A stretch of DNA of 64,000 nucleotides from Paenibacillus sp. CC-CFT747 (lineage in GTDB: Bacteria; Bacillota; Bacilli; Paenibacillales; NBRC-103111): assembly GCA_030323305.1 (NCBI GenBank), contig CP106741.1, positions 5,689,501-5,753,500 of the forward strand, in the 5' to 3' direction. This document shows positions 36,240-44,753 of this stretch, one piece after another (the first letter of the stretch is position 1; each line of letters starts with the position of its first letter). Made by a program: the position numbers and the translations under genes. The notes under the pieces were generated by a model. It saw only the letters and a list, made by a program, of their open reading frames with translations. It was not told the origin of the DNA and did no database searches.

Positions 36240-36709
36240 CAGGCTTTCAGTTGCTTGACCAGATTTGCCATCTCAATGGCAGCCGCTGCCGCTTCCCAGC
36301 CTTTGTTGCCGGCCTTCGTACCGGCGCGCTCGATAGCCTGCTCTATGGAATCCGTTGTCAGGACGCCGAAAATCGTCGGCACGCCGGTTTTCAGGTTGAT
36401 CGCAGCCACTCCTTTGGACACCTCGCTGCACACGTAATCGAAGTGAGGAGTCGATCCGCGGATCACCGCTCCGATCGTGATGACGGCATCATACCGTCCG
36501 CTTTCGGCCAATTTCTGGGCAACGAGCGGGATTTCGAACGCTCCCGGCACCCAGGCTACATCCACGTCGGCTTCCCCGGCTCCGTGACGCTTGAAGGCGT
36601 CCAGCGCGCCGGAGAGAAGCTTTCCGGTGATAAACTCATTAAAGCGGCCGGCTACTATCGCATATTTCGCATTCTCCGAAACCAAATGTCCTTCATAAAT
36701 TCTACCCAT
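36239..36709 (-). CDS. ribH: 6,7-dimethyl-8-ribityllumazine synthase
   Basis: This is the penultimate step of riboflavin synthesis; the enzyme forms a 60-subunit shell in Bacillus. The 156-residue protein has VAGRFNEFITGKLLSGA, VAWVPGAFEIPLVA and IRGSTPHFDYVCSE. ATG at 36709 (MGRIYEGHLV) gives the usual length. An ATG four codons upstream abuts the GAGAGG sequence and is less likely. Last gene of the ribD-ribE-ribBA-ribH operon. Confidence 0.94.
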   Translation of the reverse strand: MGRIYEGHLVSENAKYAIVAGRFNEFITGKLLSGALDAFKRHGAGEADVDVAWVPGAFEIPLVAQKLAESGRYDAVITIGAVIRGSTPHFDYVCSEVSKGVAAINLKTGVPTIFGVLTTDSIEQAIERAGTKAGNKGWEAAAAAIEMANLVKQLKA

Positions 36710-36757
36710 GGTTCTCTTCATCCTCTCAACGGTTAAATAACGGTGTATGGTTCTGGT

Positions 36758-36812
36758 GCCTTATCCGGTAACTTTATTGGCGAGTAAGCTGAACTTCATT
36801 TACGGATAAGGC
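36758..36812. repeat. Long-loop inverted repeat between ribBA and ribH
   Basis: GCCTTATCCG and CGGATAAGGC are perfect 10-bp arms separated by 35 bases. An inner AGTAAGC can alternatively pair with GCTTACT at the end of ribBA. In RNA this could give two competing hairpins. No T run follows, so it is not a simple terminator. Confidence 0.6.
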
Positions 36813-36820
36813 AATGGCGC

Positions 36821-38056
36821 TTACTTGGCGGAGGTTTCGTTCTGTTCCACAAAGGTCAGCATATGGCCCAGCTTCTCCTGCTTCGTATGAAGGTAGTTCG
36901 TGTTGTCTTCGTTCTCCTTCATCTGCAGCGGCACCCGTTCCACCACTTCCATGCCATACCCTTCCAGGCCTTTAATTTTGCGCGGATTGTTCGTTAGGAG
37001 CCGGATCTGGCGCACTCCGATATCCTTCAAAATCTGGGCCCCGATTCCATAATCCCGCAGGTCGGGAGCAAAGCCTAGTTTAATATTCGCGTCGACCGTG
37101 TCCAATCCTTCTTCCTGGAGACGGTAAGCTTTCAGCTTGTTAATAAGGCCGATTCCTCTTCCCTCCTGGCGCATATAGAGAAGGACGCCGGTACCCTCTT
37201 CCTCAATGCGCTGCAGAGCGGCTTCCAGCTGGGGTCCGCAGTCGCAGCGGTGGGAGTGGAAGACATCGCCCGTCAGGCATTCGGAGTGGACGCGGACAAG
37301 CACGGGGACGGAGCCGTCAATCGTACCTTTGACCAGCGCCACATGCTCCTTGCCGTCGACCTCATTCGTATAGGCGATGGCCCGGAACGTTCCGGCATCG
37401 GTCGGCATGCGGACTTCGACCTCACGGGTCACCAGCTTCTCCTTCTCATTGCGGTAGCGGATCAGATCGCGGATCGTAATGAGCTTCAGGCCGTGCTCCC
37501 GGGCAAACTTCATGAGATCGGGGACGCGCGCCATCGTTCCGTCTTCCTTGATCACTTCGCAGATGACCGCGGCCGGGTACGATCCGCACATCCGGGCGAG
37601 ATCCACCGCGGCTTCCGTATGACCCGCACGGCGGAGCACTCCGCCATTCTTCGCCACGAGCGGGAAAATATGCCCCGGCCGGCGGAATTCATGAGCCTTC
37701 GTGGCCGGGTCGATCAGCGCTTGTACGGTCCTCGACCGTTCATGCGCTGAAATGCCGGTGGACGTATCCTCATGATCGACGGAAACCGTGAACGCCGTTC
37801 CGTGGTAATCGGTGTTGCGGGCCACCATCGGAGGAAGATCCAGCTCCTTCGCCCGCTCCTCGGTGATTGGAACGCAGACCAGGCCGCGGCCTTCCTTGAT
37901 CATAAAGTTGATGACTTCCGGGGTAGCCTTGTCGGCCAAGGCGATAAAATCTCCTTCGTTCTCCCGGTCCTCATCGTCCACGACGATAATGACTTTCCCC
38001 ATCATCAAATCATAAATGGCTTCTTCGATCAAATCAAATTTTATCTCTTCTGACAT
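36821..38056 (-). CDS. ribBA: Bifunctional 3,4-dihydroxy-2-butanone-4-phosphate synthase / GTP cyclohydrolase II
   Basis: It supplies both precursors of riboflavin. Residues 1-200 are the RibB domain (VDDEDRENEGDF, HTEAAVDLARMCG). Residues 205-411 are the RibA domain with zinc cysteines in ECLTGDVFHSHRCDCGPQL and YMRQEGRGIGL. The 411-residue length is standard. ATG at 38056 follows AGGAGTGGTAACC and is chosen over an upstream in-frame start at 38065. Confidence 0.96.
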   Translation of the reverse strand: MSEEIKFDLIEEAIYDLMMGKVIIVVDDEDRENEGDFIALADKATPEVINFMIKEGRGLVCVPITEERAKELDLPPMVARNTDYHGTAFTVSVDHEDTSTGISAHERSRTVQALIDPATKAHEFRRPGHIFPLVAKNGGVLRRAGHTEAAVDLARMCGSYPAAVICEVIKEDGTMARVPDLMKFAREHGLKLITIRDLIRYRNEKEKLVTREVEVRMPTDAGTFRAIAYTNEVDGKEHVALVKGTIDGSVPVLVRVHSECLTGDVFHSHRCDCGPQLEAALQRIEEEGTGVLLYMRQEGRGIGLINKLKAYRLQEEGLDTVDANIKLGFAPDLRDYGIGAQILKDIGVRQIRLLTNNPRKIKGLEGYGMEVVERVPLQMKENEDNTNYLHTKQEKLGHMLTFVEQNETSAK

Positions 38057-38129
38057 GGTTACCACTCCTTTGCTCTTTACCTGAAGCCGTGCTCGGCGAG
38101 GAAGCTTTCCGTTAGGCGTCCCGTCTTCT

Positions 38130-38737
38130 TTACCGGCTCCCCGCCTCGCGGAAGGTCAACAGGCGTTCGAGGTACTTGCCCATCATGTCGCATTCCACGT
38201 TCACCATATCTCCCGGCTGCTTATCCGCCAGTATCGTTTGAGCCAGCGTGTGCGGGATGATGGAGACGCTGAACGTCGCATCCGTAACCCGGATGACCGT
38301 CAAGCTTATGCCGTCCAGGGTGATGGAACCGCGGGGAACGATATACTTGAGGGCCCCCGCATCGTCAGGCTCAACGGTGAACACGACGGCGTTCTCTTCC
38401 GGCTGCCGGCCGGTTATCGTCCCGGGGAATCCACGTGGCCCTGCACCATATGGCCTCCATACCGGCCGTTGGCGGCCATCGCCCTCTCCAGGTTGACCCG
38501 GTCGCCCGGCTTAAGCCCCTTCAGATTCGTATGGCGGTACGTTTCCGGCATGACATCCATGGTGACGGACGAGCGGTCGAACGCGACCACCGTCAGGCAG
38601 ACTCCATTGACGGAAATGCTGTCCCCGAGATGAACGTCCTCCAGTATCTTGGAAGCGGCTATGGTCAGGATCATCGCCTGCCCTTGACGGGCAATCCGGG
38701 ACATCGTGCCAATTTCTTCAATAATTCCTGTAAACAT
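38130..38737 (-). CDS. ribE: Riboflavin synthase alpha subunit, one frameshift
   Basis: It dismutates two lumazine molecules to riboflavin. Two lumazine-binding repeats are seen: first MFTGIIEEIGTMSRI with SISVNGVCLTV and MPETYRHTNL, and second GALKYIVPRGSITLDGISLT with IPHTLAQTIL. The frame breaks after GHVDSPG at C run 38421-38423; one more base continues TITGRQPEENA. Corrected length is 202 residues. ATG at 38737 overlaps the ribD stop (TGATG) and AAAGGAG lies upstream. Confidence 0.94.
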
Positions 38738-39846
38738 CAAGGCTTCTCCTTTCCATACACGGGATAGCCGGTAAGGCAAATGTCTTCTCCATACATCTCC
38801 ACCTCGGTCCGTTCGAGCCGGATGGCGTCATCCATCCGCTCGAATCCGCCGAATTGGAAATTGCCCGGTGCGTCGGCCCCTCCAATGATTTTGGGAGCGT
38901 AGAAGAGGATGCACTTGTCGATCAAGCCCGCTTCCAGCATGGCTCCGTTAAGCTTGCCTCCGCCCTCGAGCAGAACGGAGGCGATCTCGAGCTTCCCCAG
39001 AAGCTCCAGGGCAAGCGGCAGATCGACCTTCGGCCCTTCTCCGGCCGTGACCAGCTGGGCCCCGGCCGCTTCAAGCAGAAGGCGGCGGTCCTTCGGCGCC
39101 TGTTCCGTCGTGAGCAGGATGACCTTTCCCTGCTGGTTAAAGAGCCTCGCCTCCGGATTCGTACGGAGGGTCGAATCCACGATCACCTTGACCGGGTGGA
39201 GAGCCGGGACGCTGAGGCGGGTCGTGAGGGAAGGGTCGTCGGCAATCACCGTCTCCACTCCGGCCATGATGGCCTGGTGCCGGTGACGCAGCGTGTGAAC
39301 GAATTCACGCGAGTGCTCATTCGTGATCCACTTGCTGTCCCCCGTCCGGCTCGCAATGCGGCCGTCGAGCGTGCTGGCCGTCTTCAGCGTAACGAACGGC
39401 CGGCCGGTTACGATGTACTTGTTGTACATCTCGTTCAGCCGCCGGGCCTCTTCCTCGCGGACCCCGACCGTTACCTCGACGCCGTTTGCCCGCAAGCGGG
39501 CGATGCCCGTTCCCGCCACCTTCGGATTGGGGTCCTGGCAGGCCACCACGACGCGGGCTACCTTCTCCGCGATCAGCCGGTCGCTGCACGGCGGGGTCCG
39601 GCCGAAGTGGGAGCACGGCTCCAGCGTGACATAAGCCGTGCTGCCTTCAGCGTTCTTCCCGGCCATCTGCAAGGCATGGACCTCGGCATGAGCGGCTCCC
39701 CGCTCCAGATGGGCCCCCATGCCGACAATGCGGCCGTCCTTGACGATCACGCAGCCCACAACGGGATTGATCCCGGTCTGGCCTCTTGCGCCCCGAGCCA
39801 GGTTCAAGGCCAGATCCATGTAATATTCATGATTTAACAAGTCCAT
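38737..39846 (-). CDS. ribD: Bifunctional diaminohydroxyphosphoribosylaminopyrimidine deaminase / reductase
   Basis: It performs the second and third steps of riboflavin synthesis. The deaminase domain shows the zinc motif HAEVHALQ and PCSHFGRTPPC. The reductase domain has KTASTLDGRIASRTGDSKWI and SVLLEGGGKLNGAML. The 369-residue length is normal. ATG at 39846 (MDLLNHEYYMDLAL) is chosen because earlier in-frame codons lie in the riboswitch terminator. First gene of the rib operon. Confidence 0.95.
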   Translation of the reverse strand: MDLLNHEYYMDLALNLARGARGQTGINPVVGCVIVKDGRIVGMGAHLERGAAHAEVHALQMAGKNAEGSTAYVTLEPCSHFGRTPPCSDRLIAEKVARVVVACQDPNPKVAGTGIARLRANGVEVTVGVREEEARRLNEMYNKYIVTGRPFVTLKTASTLDGRIASRTGDSKWITNEHSREFVHTLRHRHQAIMAGVETVIADDPSLTTRLSVPALHPVKVIVDSTLRTNPEARLFNQQGKVILLTTEQAPKDRRLLLEAAGAQLVTAGEGPKVDLPLALELLGKLEIASVLLEGGGKLNGAMLEAGLIDKCILFYAPKIIGGADAPGNFQFGGFERMDDAIRLERTEVEMYGEDICLTGYPVYGKEKP

Positions 39847-39882
39847 GCTTCCCACCCGCCTTGCCCGTTTAAATAGCCAAAC

Positions 39883-39912
39883 AAAAAAGCCCCTGTTTCG
39901 AGACAGGGGCTT
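39883..39912 (-). terminator. Riboswitch-controlled terminator before ribD
   Basis: AAGCCCCTGT and ACAGGGGCTT pair around a 6-nt loop, followed by TTTTTT on the minus strand, 37 bp before ribD. This is the expression platform of the FMN riboswitch. Confidence 0.9.
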
Positions 39913-40109
39913 GAATGGTAAAAGGAAGCGGCAAGGAAAGAAGAAAGCTCCGAACGAAGCTTTCCAAACGGATAGAAGCCTCCCCTTGTAGGGAAGCCCG
40001 GCTTTGCTCACAGGCAAGCCAACCGAAGGAGACCGTTGTTCGGGTTCTCCAACCTGGCCTTCGCATGTGAAAAAAAGAACAAAACCTGCGCGTTTCCTTG
40101 CTGCTTTCT

Positions 40110-40280
40110 CCTTCTCCCATCCAGACTATACTGTCGGTCCCGGATTCACACCAGGTCCACCGGCTGACGGGTCATAAGGCTGCATACGAATGCTCGCCGT
40201 CAGCACGGGTCACGGACTGACCGGGAACATCAACCGTTCCCGGATCACCGCCGGTAGGGAATTTCACCCTGCCCCGAAGG
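40110..40280 (-). promoter_or_regulatory. FMN riboswitch (RFN element)
   Basis: The minus strand contains the conserved RFN blocks in order: GGGGCAGGGTGAAATTCCC, TACCGGCGGTGAT, GGTCAGTCCGTGACCC, GACCTGGTGTGAATCCGGGACCGACAGTATAGTCTGGATGGGAGAAGG (given here only as its landmarks GACCTGGTG and GGATGGGAGAAGG). FMN binding should stabilise the downstream terminator and stop ribD-ribE-ribBA-ribH transcription. A TACAAT -10 box lies just upstream (40281-40286). The stretch 39913-40109 is the connecting leader without a gene. Confidence 0.96.
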
Positions 40281-40321
40281 ATTGTATCTATGTTATTCGT
40301 TGACTTGCCCGGTAGGTACTC

Positions 40322-40753
40322 TTAAACCTCCACCACTTGGACCGTTTCCATCTTGTCGCGGCCCTGGAATTTGTCTACGTGCTCCATGCCTTTGATGACT
40401 TTGCCGAAGACGGTATGCTGCCCGTCCAGATGCGGCTGCGGCGCATAGCAGATGTAGAATTGGCTTCCGCCCGTGTTGCGGCCGGCATGTGCCATCGCGA
40501 GGGTCCCGCGCTCGTGCTTGTTCGGGTTGATCTCGCAGTTGATCTGGTAGCCGGGGCCGCCAGTGCCCGTTCCGTTAGGGCAGCCGCCCTGTGCTACGAA
40601 GCCGGGGATAACGCGGTGGAAGACAAGGCCGTTGTAGAAGCCGGAATTGGCCAGCTTCTCAAAGTTGGCTACCGTGTTAGGAGCATCTTTCTCGAACAGC
40701 TCGATGACGACTTCGTCGCCGTTTGCCATTTTGATCTGGGCTTGTTTGGTCAT
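40322..40753 (-). CDS. ppiB: Peptidyl-prolyl cis-trans isomerase (cyclophilin)
   Basis: This cytosolic protein-folding catalyst of 143 residues has the cyclophilin signatures FHRVIPGFVAQGG, GTLAMAHAGRNTGGSQFYI and LDGQHTVFGKV. The short Firmicute form lacks a signal peptide. The start is at 40753 after AGGAGG. It lies between lysA and the rib operon, as in Bacillus. Confidence 0.95.
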   Translation of the reverse strand: MTKQAQIKMANGDEVVIELFEKDAPNTVANFEKLANSGFYNGLVFHRVIPGFVAQGGCPNGTGTGGPGYQINCEINPNKHERGTLAMAHAGRNTGGSQFYICYAPQPHLDGQHTVFGKVIKGMEHVDKFQGRDKMETVQVVEV

Positions 40754-40779
40754 GATTGGATTTCCTCCTGTGCTGCGAT

Positions 40780-42117
40780 TTATGGGGTAGTGTTAACGGC
40801 TTCCTTGCGCAACCGGGCCGGAATGACGTCGTTGCCGGTGATGTCCTCGTAAGACTCCCGCTTGACGATGACGTCGGCTTGGCCGTCCTTGACGAAGACG
40901 ACGGCCGGGCGGCGGATCCGGTTGTAGTTGCTTGCCATAGCATAATTATAGGCTCCCGTGCTCGCCACCGCAAGCAGATCGCCCGGGTTGACCTTAGGCA
41001 GGCTCACATCCCAGATCAGCATATCTCCGCTCTCGCAGCATTTGCCGGCGATGGAGACCGTCTCTTCGTCCTTATCCCGCGCCCGGTTGGCCAGCATCGC
41101 CTCGTATTGGGACTGGTAGAGCGCCGGGCGCGGATTGTCCGTCATTCCGCCGTCGACGGCCACGTATTTGCGTACGCCGGGAATGTCCTTCGTGCTCCCC
41201 ACCGTGTATAGAGTGGTTCCCGAATCGCCCACGATGCTGCGGCCCGGTTCAATCCAGATTTCCGGCACCGGATAGTCGTGGCTTGTGAAATGGGAAAGGA
41301 TATTTTCCGTAATGGCTTTGACATAATCGCCGACCGGAAGAGGCGTGTCTCCCTCTACATAACGAATGCCGAAGCCGCCGCCCAGGTTCACGACCTTGAA
41401 GGTCACCCCGAGCTCGGAACGAACGCGGGTCGCAAAGCCGATCATCTTCTCTCCGGCCAGCTTGAAGCCCTCTACCTCGAAGATCTGGGAGCCGATATGA
41501 GAGTGAATGCCAAGCAGGTCGATATGGGGAAGCTTGGAAGCCTCTTCCACCGCCCGGAAGGCGGAGCCGTTGTTCATGTTGAAGCCGAACTTCGAATCCT
41601 CCTGGCCCGTCGTGATATATTCATGCGTATGGGCCTCCACGCCCGGCGTGAGGCGCAGCAGAATGCGGGCGCACTTCTTATGGTCGGCGGCGATGGCGTT
41701 CAGAAGGTGAAGCTCGGTAAAGTTATCGACGACGAAGCATCCGATCCCGGCATCCAAGGCCATCTCGATTTCGTAGGGCGTCTTGTTGTTCCCGTGGAAA
41801 TGAATCCGCTCCGGCGGGAACCCGGCCTGCAGGGCGGTATGAAGCTCCCCGTCGGATACGACGTCGAGCGAAAGGCCTTCCTCCTCAACCAGCCGGCACA
41901 TGGCCATGACACAAAAGGCTTTGCTCGCATAGGCCACCTGGAAGGAAAGCCCGGAGGCCCGGAAAGCTTGGACGAATTCCCGGCATCTTTGGCGGATGAG
42001 CGCCTCGTCCATGACATATAAAGGAGTGCCGAACTGCGCGGCAAGCTCCGTCGTATCGCAGCCGCCGATCTGAAGGTGGCCCTGTCCGTTGATTTGACTC
42101 GTTCCGTGTAGGTACAT
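40780..42117 (-). CDS. lysA: Diaminopimelate decarboxylase
   Basis: It makes lysine from meso-diaminopimelate, the last step of the pathway. The 445-residue PLP enzyme has the Lys site YASKAFCVMAM, HFHGNNKT, GGGFGIRY and the substrate motif KCCESGDML. ATG at 42117 (MYLHGTSQ) has GAGGAACC upstream. It follows spoVAB, the classical Bacillus neighbour order, although the rest of spoVA is missing between them. Confidence 0.95.
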   Translation of the reverse strand: MYLHGTSQINGQGHLQIGGCDTTELAAQFGTPLYVMDEALIRQRCREFVQAFRASGLSFQVAYASKAFCVMAMCRLVEEEGLSLDVVSDGELHTALQAGFPPERIHFHGNNKTPYEIEMALDAGIGCFVVDNFTELHLLNAIAADHKKCARILLRLTPGVEAHTHEYITTGQEDSKFGFNMNNGSAFRAVEEASKLPHIDLLGIHSHIGSQIFEVEGFKLAGEKMIGFATRVRSELGVTFKVVNLGGGFGIRYVEGDTPLPVGDYVKAITENILSHFTSHDYPVPEIWIEPGRSIVGDSGTTLYTVGSTKDIPGVRKYVAVDGGMTDNPRPALYQSQYEAMLANRARDKDEETVSIAGKCCESGDMLIWDVSLPKVNPGDLLAVASTGAYNYAMASNYNRIRRPAVVFVKDGQADVIVKRESYEDITGNDVIPARLRKEAVNTTP

Positions 42118-42157
42118 GACTGGTTCCTCTTTCATCCGTAAAATCGTTTTACTTATT

Positions 42158-42186
42158 AAAGTAACATACGGATAAGGATCTGACAA
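42158..42186 (-). promoter_or_regulatory. Candidate sigma-A promoter of lysA
   Basis: TTGTCA, a 17-bp spacer and TACTTT on the minus strand, about 40 bp before the lysA start. Confidence 0.45.
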
Positions 42187-42216
42187 TCCTGACAGGTACC
42201 GTGTTTTTCCGCCCTT

Positions 42217-42648
42217 TCAATAGACAAGCCATTCGAACAAAGACCCGAGCACCTTCCCGAGAATCATCGCGAACAGCATATGCATCATATACTTCTTCAT
42301 GCCGATCCGTTTAGCCAGGATGGGGAGAACATTGATAACCTCGGTTAGGGCCGCCGCCAGAAGGCCCACGAAGCCTCCGGCCAGCAGGCCGGTCACGACC
42401 GTCGAGAATAGCGTTAGCCGGCCCGCCCAGTTGAAGAAGTCGGCAAAGGTCCAATACAGCGAACCGGCTATGACCGAGCCTTCGTACCAATGGATATAAC
42501 GGTGGGACCGGGTCACCTGGGCGAGCCTCGGAATAATGTCCAGCACGACGAGAAACGCCACCATCCCGCTTCCGACGGCAATTCCGCCCGCGAGCCCGAT
42601 CAGAATCTCCAGCAGATCAAGAACGGTTGTCCACATGGGCTTCGGCAT
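42217..42648 (-). CDS. spoVAB: Stage V sporulation protein AB
   Basis: SpoVA proteins form the dipicolinic-acid channel of the spore inner membrane. This 143-residue, four- to five-helix protein matches SpoVAB in size and in sequences such as GLAGGIAVGSGMVAFLVVLD and LPILAKRIGM. ATG at 42648 has AGGGG 7 bp upstream and overlaps the spoVAA end by 32 bp. A second in-frame ATG lies at 42636. It is followed by lysA, not by spoVAC. Confidence 0.9.
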   Translation of the reverse strand: MPKPMWTTVLDLLEILIGLAGGIAVGSGMVAFLVVLDIIPRLAQVTRSHRYIHWYEGSVIAGSLYWTFADFFNWAGRLTLFSTVVTGLLAGGFVGLLAAALTEVINVLPILAKRIGMKKYMMHMLFAMILGKVLGSLFEWLVY

Positions 42649-43270
42649 CCTTCTTCCCCTGCAGCTTCATATACTCTTCGGTGATGATATAGTGATTCAT
42701 GTTCTCCTGGTAAAGAAACATCTCCACCTCAAGAGGACTTGGCTCTTCGTTGAACTTCTTCTTGAACAAATGATTAAAGAAGAGCACCATGCCGATCCCG
42801 ATGCCGAGCGAATAGGGAATCTGCAGAAAATACGGACGCTCGGACTGCCGGCCGGTCAACAGCTCGTAGATGCGCTGGTGAACCTTAAGCATGCTCACGT
42901 CGGCATGAAAGTTCATAATCGCGAGACCTGATCCGATAAAAAGCACAAGCCAGACCAGCACGACAAGGACCAGGCGGGGAGGCTTGGGTTTGGCGGCGAT
43001 CTCCACCAGGGCATGAGGCTCTCCGTAGTGCTCGATGACCAGATGCGGGGCGACGGCTTTTATGGCACGGATGACTTCCAGAATATCAATCAGAAGCATA
43101 TTCCCGTCCAGAGGACCGGGCTGCCGTATGATCAAGCTCTTCAGCTTGTGGTCCCATTCCGGCCCGGTCAGCAGCTGGGCAATCTGGCTAAGGCGGATGG
43201 GCTCGTCCGGATTTAGGGCCGTCCTCTTGCGGAAGCGGATATAGAGCACGGAATTGTCGGGTTGGTCCAC
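42617..43270 (-). CDS. spoVAA: Stage V sporulation protein AA
   Basis: This 217-residue membrane protein has a soluble N-terminal domain starting VLYIRFRKR and two central helices (residues 98-118 and 150-170). The C-terminal tail holds VEMFLYQENMNHYIITEEYM. Length and layout fit SpoVAA (206 residues in Bacillus). GTG at 43270 follows GAGGTG. It overlaps spoVAB, so the two are co-translated. Forespore (sigma-G) expression is expected from the family but no clear promoter is seen. Confidence 0.9.
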   Translation of the reverse strand: MDQPDNSVLYIRFRKRTALNPDEPIRLSQIAQLLTGPEWDHKLKSLIIRQPGPLDGNMLLIDILEVIRAIKAVAPHLVIEHYGEPHALVEIAAKPKPPRLVLVVLVWLVLFIGSGLAIMNFHADVSMLKVHQRIYELLTGRQSERPYFLQIPYSLGIGIGMVLFFNHLFKKKFNEEPSPLEVEMFLYQENMNHYIITEEYMKLQGKKDAEAHVDNRS

Positions 43271-43420
43271 TCTCCATCACCTCTTTGGCTGGCGGCTCCT
43301 CCCCTCGTCCATTCATCAGGGAGGAAGCCGCACTCTTTAACAAAGTATGCCAAAAAGGGAAGACAATTATGTCCCGTCGCGCGGGATTCCCCGCGTACCG
43401 GAAGAGGCAGGGTCCGGCCG

Positions 43421-43855
43421 CTAATGGATCTCGTAGCCGAAGTAGGCGGCAAACCGGATGCGCAGCTCCGCCTCCACAAAGACCCAGCGGAGAAAGACGC
43501 GGTCGCTGTAGCCTTGGTAGACGTAGAGATGGCGGATTCCCTCCTCATCCTTCGTTTCCAGATAAACCTGGACACCCCGGAGGCGCAGCTGCCTACGGAC
43601 AGCAGTTAAATCGGTATGTACGGTCTTCATGACCTTATCGAGCATTTCGAGATAGGCCGCTTTCAGTTTCATCGTGCTGCTCTCGATTTTTATGCGGTTG
43701 CGCTCCAGCACGGTCAGCAGAATCGGCAGAAGGATGAACTCCTTGATCAGCGCCTGATCCTGAAGTCCCAAGGTTCCGGGGACGCGAAAAGCGGACTCCC
43801 CGGCCGCCGCCCCGGCAAGCCGGGCGGAAGGTTCGGATGTCGGTTCCTGCTCCAT
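43421..43855 (-). CDS. Unrecognised protein between sigF and spoVAA
   Basis: This 144-residue protein starts MEQEPTSEPSARLAGAAAGE. A helical segment (residues 35-85, KEFILLPILLTVLERNRIKIE) is followed by a mixed alpha/beta part with LRGVQVYLETKDEEGIRHLY and a hydrophobic, aromatic C-terminus. ATG at 43855 has GGGAGGACAG upstream. I do not recognise the family. Its setting between two sporulation units, on the same strand, suggests a sporulation or germination role, which is inference. Ordinary codon use supports it as a real gene. Confidence 0.7.
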   Translation of the reverse strand: MEQEPTSEPSARLAGAAAGESAFRVPGTLGLQDQALIKEFILLPILLTVLERNRIKIESSTMKLKAAYLEMLDKVMKTVHTDLTAVRRQLRLRGVQVYLETKDEEGIRHLYVYQGYSDRVFLRWVFVEAELRIRFAAYFGYEIH

Positions 43856-43970
43856 AAGACTGTCCTCCCAATCGGAACGTTTGTTCTTATTATATGCGCC
43901 CTTGACTATCTTATGCAATTCTCTTTAGGGCCCGAGCCCTATTTCTTCCCCGCTTTCCCTTTCTCCACAG

Positions 43971-44007
43971 AAAAAAGACCAAATCGTCATTGGGCGATTT
44001 GGTCTTT
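43971..44007 (-). terminator. Terminator of the spoIIA operon overlapping the sigF end
   Basis: AAAGACCAAATCG and CGATTTGGTCTTT pair perfectly over 13 bp, followed by T residues on the minus strand. The sigF stop lies in the loop. Confidence 0.9.
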
Positions 44008-44742
44008 GATCGACTGCAAAATTTTCTTTTCGAGCCGGGACACCTGCACCTGCGAGATGCCGAGCCGGCTTGCTACTTCGGATTGGGTCTGATCCCGGAA
44101 GTACCGCAAATAGACGATGAGCCGCTCCCGTTCGTTCAGCGTGCCGATCGCTTCGTTCAGCGCCAGCTTCTCGAACCACTTCTCCTGGGATTCGTCCGAT
44201 ATTTGATCCATAAGCGTAATGGGATCTCCGTCATTTTCGAACACCGTCTCGTGGATGGAGGACGGCGGCTTGTTCGCTTCCTGCGCAAAGACGACATCCT
44301 CGGGGGAGATGCCGAGCTCCGCGGCCACCTCGCTGATCGTAGGAAGGCGGCCCAGCGTTTTGGACAGCTCATCCTTCGTCTTGCGCACCTTGTTCGCCAG
44401 CTCCTTAAGGGAGCGGCTCACCTTCAGCGTACCGTCGTCCCGCAGAAAACGCTGAATCTCCCCAATGATCATGGGCACGGCGTACGTCGAAAATTTGACA
44501 TCGTAGGACAGATCGAACTTGTCTACGGACTTCAGCAGGCCGATGCAGCCGATCTGGAACAGATCGTCCGCTTCGTAGCCCCGGTTAAGGAAACGCTGAA
44601 CCACCGACCAGACGAGACGGATGTTACAGTTGACGAGAGTATCCCGGGCAATCGGATCGCCGGACTGGCTCAAGGCAATCAGCCGTTTGACTTCACTGTC
44701 GTCCAGATAGCTGTGAGAGGCATGCTTCAAATCTGAATTCAT
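43987..44742 (-). CDS. sigF: RNA polymerase sporulation sigma factor F
   Basis: SigF is the first forespore-specific sigma factor. The 251-residue protein has region 2 (RGYEADDLFQIGCIGLLKSVDKF, YAVPMIIGEIQRFLRDDG) and region 4 with the HTH TQSEVASRLGISQVQVSRLEKKIL. ATG at 44742 is 12 bp after spoIIAB. Its activity is held by SpoIIAB, encoded just upstream. Confidence 0.96.
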   Translation of the reverse strand: MNSDLKHASHSYLDDSEVKRLIALSQSGDPIARDTLVNCNIRLVWSVVQRFLNRGYEADDLFQIGCIGLLKSVDKFDLSYDVKFSTYAVPMIIGEIQRFLRDDGTLKVSRSLKELANKVRKTKDELSKTLGRLPTISEVAAELGISPEDVVFAQEANKPPSSIHETVFENDGDPITLMDQISDESQEKWFEKLALNEAIGTLNERERLIVYLRYFRDQTQSEVASRLGISQVQVSRLEKKILQSIKDQIAQ

Positions 44743-44753
44743 AGACCAGACCC

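Noticed and set aside
38130..38429. Programmed frameshifting in ribE or pdhB
   Set aside because: No slippery heptamer or pseudoknot is evident, and the same kind of break recurs in many unrelated genes.
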